Shown here: positions 7,649 to 16,112 of the stretch, piece after piece
How the letters are laid out: each line of letters starts with the position of its first letter
How positions within the stretch are numbered: position 1 is the first letter of the stretch
Assembly (NCBI GenBank): GCA_001787405.1
Contig: MFWV01000004.1
Span: 1-45,862, forward strand
DNA from: Candidatus Pacebacteria bacterium RIFOXYA1_FULL_38_18
GTDB taxonomy: Bacteria; Patescibacteriota; Microgenomatia; UBA1400; PJMF01
Direction: 5' to 3'
DNA: 45,862 bases
Notes under the pieces: generated by a model
Databases searched by the model: none
What the model was told of the DNA's origin: nothing
Seen by the model: the letters and a program-made list of their open reading frames with translations, nothing else
Translations under genes and position numbers: made by a program

Positions 7649-8986
7649 ATGAACAAACAACAAAAAATTAGCTGGTTGATTACGGGAGGAACTCCTCTTA
7701 AAGGTAGTGTGAGAGTGAGTGGTGCAAAAAATGCTTCTTATAAACTGATGATTGCCAGTCTTTTGGCAAAAACAGAATCAAAAATTCTCAATCTTCCAGG
7801 AATTTCTGATGTAGAAATGGTGGCGGAGATTATCAATAAATTGGGTGGTAAGGCTAATCCTGCGGGAGAGGGAACGCAAATCATTAATCCTAGTTCTTTG
7901 GATAGTTTTGCTATTGATGAACGATATGGCAAAATTTCCAGGGCTTCAACTTTATTTATTGCTCCCCTACTAGCGCGTTTTGGAGAGGCCATAGTGCCTC
8001 TGCCGGGTGGTGATAAGATTGGTAAACGACCTCTAGATCGTCACTTCATTGGTTTGCAAAAAATGGGGGCAACAATCACTCAAGAAAATGGTAATTTACT
8101 TGTTCAAGCGGATCGTTTGGTAGGAGCTCATTATAAATTTCCCAAAAATACTCACACCGGCACGGAGACACTCTTGATGGCTGCGGTATTGGCTACAGGT
8201 AAGACTGTTTTGGAAAATGCTGCCGAAGAGCCAGAGGTTACTGACCTAATTAATTTTTTGAATGAAATGGGTGCAAAAATTACTCGAACCAGACCCAGAA
8301 CTATTGAGATCGAGGGAGTAAAAGAATTGGCCGGCGCTACTTACAAAGTAATGCCTGATAGAAATGAAGTGGTCAGCTATGCTTGTGCTGCTCTAGCTTC
8401 CAAAGGAGATATTATTGTAGAAAATGCCAAGGCTCAGGACCTAACTGCTTTTTTGGAAAAACTTGATGAAATCAAGGCTGGATATGAAGTTAAAGAATAT
8501 GGGATTCGCTTTTATTATAAAGAGCCACTCCAAGCTACCAATGTACAAACAGCCATTCATCCAGGTTTTATGACAGACTGGCAGCCATTATGGGCGGTAC
8601 TCATGTGTCATGCTGTGGGCAAAAGTCAGATTCATGAAACAGTAATGCAGAGCCGTTTCCAATATGTTGAAGTGTTGCGACAGATGGGAGCCAAAATTGA
8701 TTTAATTACTCCGCCCATTCCTCCGGATCCAGAACAATTTTATAATTTTAATTGGGCCGATCGGAAAGAAACAGACGTGCATGCCATTGAGATTATTGGG
8801 CCTACGCGATTTATAGGTGGAGAATTTACTGCTCATGACTTGCGAGCTGGGGCAATTATTCTCATTGCTGCTATTAGCGGTGTGGGACAAACGCGTCTGT
8901 ATGGTATCGAAGAAATTAAACGAGGCTACTCAAAAATAGATGAAAAATTGAGTTTATTGGGAGCAAAAATTCAGACTATTGCTTAG
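7649..8986 (+). CDS. murA: UDP-N-acetylglucosamine 1-carboxyvinyltransferase, Asp at the canonical Cys115 site
   Basis: GGTPLKGSVRVSGAKNASYKLM; PLPGGDKIGKRPLDRHF; HDLRAGAIILIAA. Confidence 0.95.
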   Translation: MNKQQKISWLITGGTPLKGSVRVSGAKNASYKLMIASLLAKTESKILNLPGISDVEMVAEIINKLGGKANPAGEGTQIINPSSLDSFAIDERYGKISRASTLFIAPLLARFGEAIVPLPGGDKIGKRPLDRHFIGLQKMGATITQENGNLLVQADRLVGAHYKFPKNTHTGTETLLMAAVLATGKTVLENAAEEPEVTDLINFLNEMGAKITRTRPRTIEIEGVKELAGATYKVMPDRNEVVSYACAALASKGDIIVENAKAQDLTAFLEKLDEIKAGYEVKEYGIRFYYKEPLQATNVQTAIHPGFMTDWQPLWAVLMCHAVGKSQIHETVMQSRFQYVEVLRQMGAKIDLITPPIPPDPEQFYNFNWADRKETDVHAIEIIGPTRFIGGEFTAHDLRAGAIILIAAISGVGQTRLYGIEEIKRGYSKIDEKLSLLGAKIQTIA

Positions 8987-9083
8987 AGTACTCGATGAAT
9001 TTTTCAAATTAAAAAGCCTTAAATTTGAGTTTTTATTTTTGCTAGTTTATTATCTAGTCAGGAGTAGCTACAATTTTCTCACT

Positions 9084-10127
9084 ATGGGCTCATTAGCACT
9101 TTTTTTAGGTTTATTAATTTTTTCCTTTGTGGTGACTAGTATTGCCATTGTGCCTTTTATTGATTTACTTTATCACTTGAAGTTTCAACGGGCTAAACAG
9201 GTAACGAGAGATATTTTCGGAAAATTAACTCCTATTTTTGATAAATTTCACCGACAAAAAGCCGGTGTTCCGGTGGGTGGAGGCATGTTGGTAATCTTGG
9301 TTGTTTCTCTTTTATTTATTACCTTTTTGCCTCTCATGAGTCGTATGGGTATCGATGTAACTAGTGTTTACACTGATCATCAAACAGAAAAAAATATTTT
9401 ATTTTTTACTTTTTTATCATTTGGATTTTTGGGATTATATGATGACATTAAAAAGTTTTTTGGTTTCGAAAAAGATCGCTTCTTTGGCCTCAAGGCTTCT
9501 TTTAAGTTTTTCTTACAGATAGTTTTGGCAGTAATTATTGCTTCAATGCTTCACTTTCAACTGGGTATTTCCATTTTAAATATTCCTTTTATTGGCACTT
9601 TTGAGTTGGGTTTGGGTTTTATTCCTTTTGCTACTTTTGTGATTGTTTCTTTTGCCAATGCAGTTAATATTACCGATGGTTTGGATGGACTGGCTTCAGG
9701 AGTGCTCATGATTTCTCTATTTGGTTTGTGGTTTTTATCGGCCTCGATTTTGGATGTGCCTCTGGCCCTTTTCTTATCTTTATGGATTGGTTCATTGGTT
9801 TCTTTTTTATACTTCAATGTTTTTCCAGCTAGATTATTTTTGGGAGATGTAGGAGCTTTGGCCTTTGGGGCTACTTTGGGAGTAGTAGGCTTATTACTGG
9901 GTAAAGTAGTGGCTTTGGGAATTATCGGGTTTATTTTTGTGTTTGAAGTATCAAGTTCACTAATTCAAATTCTCGGTCGTAAATTCTGGAAAAAAAAGAT
10001 TTTTCCAGCAGCTCCGTTTCATTTAACTCTTCAGCAACATGGTTGGGAAGAACCCAAAATTGTTCAACGAGTTTGGTTGATGCAAATTATGTTGACTTTA
10101 TTTGGAGTGTGGTTGGCTGTTATTTAG
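9084..10127 (+). CDS. mraY: Phospho-N-acetylmuramoyl-pentapeptide transferase
   Basis: Polytopic; NAVNITDGLDGLASG, LFLGDVGALAFGA, FHLTLQQHGWEE. Start at 9084 preferred over 8979. Confidence 0.92.
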   Translation: MGSLALFLGLLIFSFVVTSIAIVPFIDLLYHLKFQRAKQVTRDIFGKLTPIFDKFHRQKAGVPVGGGMLVILVVSLLFITFLPLMSRMGIDVTSVYTDHQTEKNILFFTFLSFGFLGLYDDIKKFFGFEKDRFFGLKASFKFFLQIVLAVIIASMLHFQLGISILNIPFIGTFELGLGFIPFATFVIVSFANAVNITDGLDGLASGVLMISLFGLWFLSASILDVPLALFLSLWIGSLVSFLYFNVFPARLFLGDVGALAFGATLGVVGLLLGKVVALGIIGFIFVFEVSSSLIQILGRKFWKKKIFPAAPFHLTLQQHGWEEPKIVQRVWLMQIMLTLFGVWLAVI

Positions 10128-10137
10128 TTAATTTTTC

Positions 10138-11286
10138 ATGGTAGGTAAAAATTATTCAAAAAAACCAGATCAGCAACGTTGGAAATTACCAATTTCTTTG
10201 GTAATCAGCTTGACTGCTATTCTTTCTCTATTGGGTTTGTTTTTCATTTTTGAGGCTTCTAGTTTAGAGAGTTTCAGATTGGTGGGTCATCAATATTATT
10301 TTCTCAAACAACAGGCGGTATCTTTATTATTAGGAGCACTGGTTTTTGGAGGCACTTTATTATTGCCCTCTGCACTGTGGCAAAAAACTGCCAGATGGTG
10401 GTTTTTAATCGGTTTGATTATTTTAGTATTGGTTTTAATTCCTGGTTTTGGGGTGGAGTTAAATGGAGCTCGTCGGTGGTTTATGATTGGAGATAAAGTT
10501 TTCCAACCAGTAGAGTTTTTTAAATTATCCCTGATTTTATTTTATGCTCAGTGGCTGGCTAAAGAAATTAAATTATCAGCATTTTTGTTTTTAATGGCTC
10601 TTTTTTCTACTTTGATGTTATTACAACCAGACATGGGTTCTTTATTGATTTTACTTTGGATTTCTTTGGGTTTGTTTTTTTTGGCGGGAGGAAAAACATT
10701 AATTTTGGGAATCTTGAGTGTTTTGGGTAGTTTATTTTTATTTATCTTAATCATCATTTCTCCTTATCGATCAGATCGTTTGCTAACTTATTTCAATCCT
10801 AGTTTGGATCCACTAGGAAGCGGTTTTCACATTCGCCAAATCACTTTGGCTTTGGCCAATGGTGGTTGGTTTGGAGTGGGAATCGGTAACTCACAACAAA
10901 AAAACGCTTATATTCCAGAAGTGAGCAGTGATTCTATTTTCGCGATTATTGCCGAAGAACTAGGCTTTGTGGGCTCTCTAGTAATTATTGGTTTACTTTT
11001 GACTTTGATTATAACCTTATATCGTATTGGGACAGAGCTACCAGAAAAAAGTTTTGGTCAGTTATTTGTGTTTGGTGTTTTTTTGTGGTTGGGAGGTCAA
11101 ACTCTTCTTAATTTGGCTGCAGTAGTGGCCTTAGTTCCCCTCACTGGTTTGCCGTTGCCTTTTTTCTCATCTGGAGGCAGTTCATTGCTGACGATTTTAT
11201 TTGCCCTGGGTTTGACATTGAGGATTTATAAGGAACAAACAGCACGTTCCCCCATGGTACGCAAAAAGGTACAATCAAGCCGATGA
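10138..11286 (+). CDS. ftsW: SEDS-family peptidoglycan glycosyltransferase FtsW
   Basis: SEDS fold: LNGARRWF, QPDMGSLLILL, FFSSGGSSLLTILFALG; sits between mraY and murG. Confidence 0.9.
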   Translation: MVGKNYSKKPDQQRWKLPISLVISLTAILSLLGLFFIFEASSLESFRLVGHQYYFLKQQAVSLLLGALVFGGTLLLPSALWQKTARWWFLIGLIILVLVLIPGFGVELNGARRWFMIGDKVFQPVEFFKLSLILFYAQWLAKEIKLSAFLFLMALFSTLMLLQPDMGSLLILLWISLGLFFLAGGKTLILGILSVLGSLFLFILIIISPYRSDRLLTYFNPSLDPLGSGFHIRQITLALANGGWFGVGIGNSQQKNAYIPEVSSDSIFAIIAEELGFVGSLVIIGLLLTLIITLYRIGTELPEKSFGQLFVFGVFLWLGGQTLLNLAAVVALVPLTGLPLPFFSSGGSSLLTILFALGLTLRIYKEQTARSPMVRKKVQSSR

Positions 11287-12398
11287 AAATAATAATTACT
11301 GGTGGACATCTTACCCCAGCTCTTTCTTTGATTGATTTTATTCAAGCTCAAAACCCTCAAGATAAATTGATTTTTGTGGGCAGGCAATTTTCTCAAGATA
11401 TTTTAAAACAAGAAGCCATCGAGCATTATGAGATTACCAAAAGAAAAATTCCCTTTATTAGTTTCAATGCGGTGCGTTTGAATTCAAGATTTTTTCATCA
11501 TTTTTTTAGAAACACTCGGCTTTTTTTCAAAAGTTTCCAAGAAGCTAGCTCTATCCTCAAAAAACATCGGCCTCAGGTATTAGTAAGTTTTGGAGGTTAT
11601 CTGGCGGTACCATTTGCTTTTGCTGCTTGGTTTTTGCGTATTCCAGTAGTAACTCATGAGCAAACCCTCGCAACTGGTTGGGCCAATCGGCTGATTGGTA
11701 AATTCGCCAAAAAAATTGCCATTTCTTTTCCGCAAACCGCAGCATTTTTCCCCTCTTCCAAAACGGTTTTGACAGGCAATCCTCTGCGCGCTGGAATTTT
11801 TAGAACGCGCCACACTCATCCAGAATGGTTGCCGACCAAAATTAATAAACCAATAATTTTGGTAATGGGAGGCAATCAAGGCTCAAGAGAAATAAATAAA
11901 TTAATTGGCAATTCTTTGGATGAATTATTGATCGACTGGGTGATCATTCATCAATGTGGTCGGCCAACTAGTGAGCATAATTATTTGGAAATTTTAAAGC
12001 GACAAAAAAACCGATTGGCCAAAAAATTGCAACAAAATTATTTTATTAAAGAGTGGCTAGATGAAGAAGAATTATTTTGGATTTATTATCATGCATTTTG
12101 TGCTATTTCTCGCTCTGGAGCAAACGCTACTCAGGAATTGGCAGCTGTGAAGTTGCCCTCCATCTTAATTCCCCTGCCCGCAGCTCATGAGAGTGAGCAA
12201 CATAAAAATGCTCGCTGGTTAGTAAATGCAGGTGGGGCCATTTTATTAGAGCAAAGTGCCCTCAATTTACCAAATTTAATCAAAGCCCTGGAAAAACTCA
12301 AGGTTTTGGAAAACTCAATGCGTGAAAATTTAGCTGAAATCAATTTATCTCAAGATGCCGCCAAAAAACTTTACTTAGTAGTAACGACAGTTGTTTAA
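11283..12398 (+). CDS. murG: UDP-GlcNAc:lipid II N-acetylglucosaminyltransferase
   Basis: MKIIITGGHLTPALSLIDFI; VVTHEQTLATGWANRLIGKFAKKIAISFP; CAISRSGANATQELAAVKLPSILIPLP. Confidence 0.9.
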   Translation: MKIIITGGHLTPALSLIDFIQAQNPQDKLIFVGRQFSQDILKQEAIEHYEITKRKIPFISFNAVRLNSRFFHHFFRNTRLFFKSFQEASSILKKHRPQVLVSFGGYLAVPFAFAAWFLRIPVVTHEQTLATGWANRLIGKFAKKIAISFPQTAAFFPSSKTVLTGNPLRAGIFRTRHTHPEWLPTKINKPIILVMGGNQGSREINKLIGNSLDELLIDWVIIHQCGRPTSEHNYLEILKRQKNRLAKKLQQNYFIKEWLDEEELFWIYYHAFCAISRSGANATQELAAVKLPSILIPLPAAHESEQHKNARWLVNAGGAILLEQSALNLPNLIKALEKLKVLENSMRENLAEINLSQDAAKKLYLVVTTVV

Positions 12399-12403
12399 TT
12401 AGT

Positions 12404-13141
12404 GTGAAAATTTTTTTTAAAGGATTGATTATTGTTGGTTTGAGCCTTGCTTTCGTATTTTTTTTGATGCAAAAATCCACGATCAGACAAGTGCGCTGTT
12501 TTTTTAATAATCAAGAAGTTGGCACAGAGATCGCTGTTTGTCAGCAACTTCAGCAACTCAAAGGCACCTCTCTTTTTTTCAGAGATTTTCAACGTGATGA
12601 AAAAGTAGCTTCACTGCTCTTTATTCAAGAAACTAAAGAAATTTTTGTGCTGGAGAGTGTTGAAAAATTACTGACGGGAGAGGTAATTATTTTTCTCTCC
12701 AATCGGCCACCTCTCTATCGTATCAAACAAGAAGCTGGAGTTTATCTGGTAACTGCTGGAGGTTATCTTCAAGAAGATAACCAACAATTATCAGTACCGT
12801 TAGTGTTGGATCCGAATAGAATTTATCAGCAAGAACCGGAAAGAATTCATTATTTTTTGACAGAATTTCTCAAACAACTAGAAGAACAATTAAAAGAATT
12901 GAGACAAATTACTTTGGTTTCTTCACAAAGAATTGAATTGCAAGCTTCTGGTTTCCCTATTATGATTGTAGAGTTATCCCAAGAGCCTCATCAAGTAGCT
13001 CGTCGGCTAAAACTAATTTTACAAAAGTTAGTCCCGACTCAAATAGATCTTGCTTTGCAGGAAATTGACTTGCGTTTTGAGCTACCAGTGTTGCGCACTT
13101 ATCAGAGTAGCGATTCTGGTCAAGTTCTCATCGACAGTTAG
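12404..13141 (+). CDS. ftsQ: FtsQ/DivIB-like division protein
   Basis: GTG start; N-terminal TM plus extracytoplasmic domain; position murG-X-ftsA. Confidence 0.65.
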   Translation: MKIFFKGLIIVGLSLAFVFFLMQKSTIRQVRCFFNNQEVGTEIAVCQQLQQLKGTSLFFRDFQRDEKVASLLFIQETKEIFVLESVEKLLTGEVIIFLSNRPPLYRIKQEAGVYLVTAGGYLQEDNQQLSVPLVLDPNRIYQQEPERIHYFLTEFLKQLEEQLKELRQITLVSSQRIELQASGFPIMIVELSQEPHQVARRLKLILQKLVPTQIDLALQEIDLRFELPVLRTYQSSDSGQVLIDS

Positions 13142-13183
13142 ACGCAAACTTTGCTATAGTAAGTAAGATATTCAAATTAAGAC

Positions 13184-14488
13184 ATGCCTAAAAAACAAGT
13201 AATTACCGCCATTGATCTTGGAACCGAAAAATGCGTCACTATCATTGCTGTGGTTGATGAAGAAACCGGTGAGTTGAAAGTAGTGGGAGTGTCAGTGGTA
13301 CCTGCCAAGGGTATGAAGCGCAGTGTGATTGTAGATCTAGATCAAGTACTTTCTTCTATCAGTCAAAGTTTGGATGCAGCAGAAAGAATGGCTGGTTTTG
13401 ATGTTCGCAGTGTTTATGTAGCAGTATCTGGTACGCACGTTGTTTCCAAAAATTCCAAAGGAGTGGTGGCAGTAGCTGCTCCTGACCAAGAAATCACCGC
13501 TCATGATGTAGAGAGAGTGATCGAGGCTGCCCGAGCAATTTCTCTGCCAGCTGACACAAAAATCATGCACGTAATTCCCAGAGATTTTAAAGTAGATTCT
13601 CAGGAAGGGATTAAAGATCCAGTGGGAATGACCGGAGTGAGATTGGAATCAGAAGCACACATCATTACTGGTATGAGCACTACTTTGCGCAATTTAGAAA
13701 AAGTAATTAATGATTTGGGACTAGAAGTTGATGGTTTTGTTTTTGCTGGTTTGGCTGCTTCAGAAGTAGTTTTATCTGAAACAGAAAAAGAATTGGGTGC
13801 TGTGGTAATAGATATGGGAGCGGGTACCACCTCTCTTTCGGCTTTTGTTGAGGGAGCTTTGGAATATTCTGGAGCAGTGCCGGTAGGAGCACGCCACATC
13901 ACTCAAGATATTGCTTTGGGTTGTCGAATTAGTTTGGATAATGCTGAAAAAATCAAGATGCTACTGTCTTCTGAAGATCAGGAAACATATAAGGCTAGAG
14001 CTGGAGAAAGTAAAGAAGAGCTGATGCGTCGACGTAAAAAAGCCGACAAAATAGATTTAGCCAAACAAGGCATTCACGAAGGAGTAGAAACACTTTCCAG
14101 AAGAACCGTGATTGAGGGAATTATGATGCCCAGAATTAAAGAAATTTTTGAGTTGATTGCCAAGGATTTGGAAAAACACAATGTTTTGGATAAAGTTCCC
14201 GCAGGAGTAATTCTATGTGGTGGAGGAGCACATACCATTGGTATTACAGAAGTGGCCAAAAGAGTTTTGAATTTACCAGTCAGAATTGGCAATCCAACTT
14301 TACCCAAAGGTCTAGTAAGTGATATCAAAGGATCCTCTTTTGCCACGAGCATTGGTCTGCTTTATTATGGCAAGAGTCATGGTATTAGTCTGGTTGGTCA
14401 GACTGGAATTGGCTCTTTATTCGAAGGAATTGAGCTGAAAAACATAGGCAGTAAACTTAAAGGAGTTTTTAAATCTATGATGCCGTAA
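13184..14488 (+). CDS. ftsA: Cell division protein FtsA
   Basis: AIDLGTEKCVTIIAVVDEETGELKVVGVS; VIDMGAGTTSLSAFVEG; VILCGGGAHTIGI; amphipathic C-terminus. Confidence 0.95.
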   Translation: MPKKQVITAIDLGTEKCVTIIAVVDEETGELKVVGVSVVPAKGMKRSVIVDLDQVLSSISQSLDAAERMAGFDVRSVYVAVSGTHVVSKNSKGVVAVAAPDQEITAHDVERVIEAARAISLPADTKIMHVIPRDFKVDSQEGIKDPVGMTGVRLESEAHIITGMSTTLRNLEKVINDLGLEVDGFVFAGLAASEVVLSETEKELGAVVIDMGAGTTSLSAFVEGALEYSGAVPVGARHITQDIALGCRISLDNAEKIKMLLSSEDQETYKARAGESKEELMRRRKKADKIDLAKQGIHEGVETLSRRTVIEGIMMPRIKEIFELIAKDLEKHNVLDKVPAGVILCGGGAHTIGITEVAKRVLNLPVRIGNPTLPKGLVSDIKGSSFATSIGLLYYGKSHGISLVGQTGIGSLFEGIELKNIGSKLKGVFKSMMP

Positions 14489-14571
14489 ACTTGGTTGTTT
14501 ACTTTATTTTACAAATACCCTATGGTTTATGTTACACTTTGATCGTTAAATTAATATTTAATTAGACACTT

Positions 14572-15873
14572 ATGGGATTAGTTAAACCAACAAATACTAC
14601 TTTTGCTAAAATTAAAGTAATTGGTATCGGGGGTGGTGGTGGAAATGCTATCAACTCCATGGTGGAGTCCAAACAAATTAAAGGAGTAGAGTTTATCAGT
14701 GTAAATACTGATGCTCAGGCTCTTCTTACTTCACAGGCAGACACCAAATTGCAAATAGGCAGTAATTTTACGCGGGGTTTGGGAGCTGGTGCTGATCCAG
14801 AAGTTGGTCGAACTGCGGCCGAAGAAAGCAGAGAAAAAATCAAGGATTTATTATTTGATACAGACATGGTTTTTATTACGGCTGGCATGGGTGGTGGAAC
14901 CGGAACTGGTGCCTCACCAGTAATTGCTGAGATTGCCAAAGAGGCAGGAGCGCTGACTGTTTCAGTGGTTACCAAACCTTTTGGTTTTGAGGGTATTCGT
15001 CGTATGCAAACAGCCGAAGAAGGCATTGAGATTCTTACTGATTCGGTGGACACGCTAATTGTTATCCCCAATCAAAGATTGATGGAAGTAGTTGATAAGA
15101 AAATGACTTTTTTGGATGCTTTTCGTTTGGCAGATAATGTTTTGGGTCAAGGTGTAAAAGGTATATCAGACTTGATTACCGTACCTGGTTTGATCAATGT
15201 TGATTTTGCCGATGTGAGAGCCATCATGACTGATTCCGGCACGGCCTTGATGGGTATTGGTGAGGCTTCTGGAGAAAATCGGGCGGCTTCTGCAGCCAGA
15301 ATGGCTACATCTTCTCCGTTATTGGAAGTTTCTGTTGATGGAGCGCGAGGCATTCTTTATACCATTACTGGTGGTCCAGACATGACCATGACTGAAGTTT
15401 CAGATGCTTCATCTATTATTGCTGCTGCTGCTGATCCAGATGCCAATATTATTTTTGGAGCTTCTATTGACGAAGAAATGACCAATAAGATTAAGATTAG
15501 TGTCATTGCCACTGGTTTTGATGATAAATTGAGTTACAGTCAACGCCAGGTTTTTGGAGCTTATGGAAGAGACTCAAGTCGCCGTCTGGCTCAGTCCAAA
15601 AAAAATCAAGCTTATTCGACTGATGAAGATGGCAGAATTGATCGAGCTCCGGATGGTTATATTCAACCACAAACTAAAGATCAAGTAACGGGTGTTACTT
15701 CCAAACCAATTGAGGACGCGACCAATCCCTTTATTCAATCAGCAGCTTTTACTGATTCCCCCAAAGAAGATTCTGAGGAAGATCAAGAAGAACCAGAAAA
15801 ACCTTTAGAATTGGCAACTGATGATTTTGATGATGAATTCGAGATTCCTTCTTTCCTGCGACAACGTAAATAA
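14572..15873 (+). CDS. ftsZ: Cell division protein FtsZ
   Basis: [34 protein letters not shown]-terminal [11 protein letters not shown] peptide. Confidence 0.98.
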   Translation: MGLVKPTNTTFAKIKVIGIGGGGGNAINSMVESKQIKGVEFISVNTDAQALLTSQADTKLQIGSNFTRGLGAGADPEVGRTAAEESREKIKDLLFDTDMVFITAGMGGGTGTGASPVIAEIAKEAGALTVSVVTKPFGFEGIRRMQTAEEGIEILTDSVDTLIVIPNQRLMEVVDKKMTFLDAFRLADNVLGQGVKGISDLITVPGLINVDFADVRAIMTDSGTALMGIGEASGENRAASAARMATSSPLLEVSVDGARGILYTITGGPDMTMTEVSDASSIIAAAADPDANIIFGASIDEEMTNKIKISVIATGFDDKLSYSQRQVFGAYGRDSSRRLAQSKKNQAYSTDEDGRIDRAPDGYIQPQTKDQVTGVTSKPIEDATNPFIQSAAFTDSPKEDSEEDQEEPEKPLELATDDFDDEFEIPSFLRQRK

Positions 15874-15881
15874 AAATTTGT

Positions 15882-15887
15882 TATAAT
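15882..15887 (+). promoter_or_regulatory. -10 element (TATAAT) for the ileS leader
   Basis: TATAAT just after the ftsZ stop codon and before the T-box-like leader. Confidence 0.5.
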
Positions 15888-15893
15888 TCTTCT

Positions 15894-16085
15894 AGATAGT
15901 AAAACCGTTTGAGCTTGGTTATCGCCAAGCAAGGTGCTGAAAGAAGATCTTCACTTTGTGAAGAAAATAAAATCAGTCGGGTAAGCCCGTTAGCGCTGGA
16001 AGTGAGTATGGGGAGGTTGGTACCTTTCTCGTTAAGAGAAGCCTTTCAAATTATTCGTTGCGACGATTAGTTTGAAAGGTTTTTT
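15894..16085 (+). promoter_or_regulatory. T-box-like leader of ileS (antiterminator with UGGU-ACC bulge and mutually exclusive intrinsic terminator)
   Basis: AGGT-TGGTACC-TTCTC...GAGAA-GCCT (16014-16044) matches T-box antiterminator architecture; CCTTTCAAA(16042-16050)/TTTGAAAGG(16071-16079)+T6 terminator shares the CCT strand; AGTA-like 5' motif and candidate ATC specifier (15947-15949). Confidence 0.8.
16042..16085 (+). terminator. Intrinsic terminator of the ileS T-box-like leader
   Basis: 9-bp perfect stem CCTTTCAAA/TTTGAAAGG followed by TTTTTT. Confidence 0.9.
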
Positions 16086-16112
16086 AATAGCAATTTTTTA
16101 AAGGATTTTTAA

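Noticed and set aside
8979-9083. N-terminal extension of MraY (start at 8979) overlapping murA
   Set aside because: The extension is not MraY-like; internal ATG at 9084 gives the standard TM1 start.
13600-15353. Long minus-strand ORFs opposite ftsA and ftsZ (13600..13902, 14074..14352, 14715..15071, 15147..15353)
   Set aside because: Shadow ORFs with Pro/Ser-rich composition typical of reverse complements of Gly/Ala-rich coding sequence.
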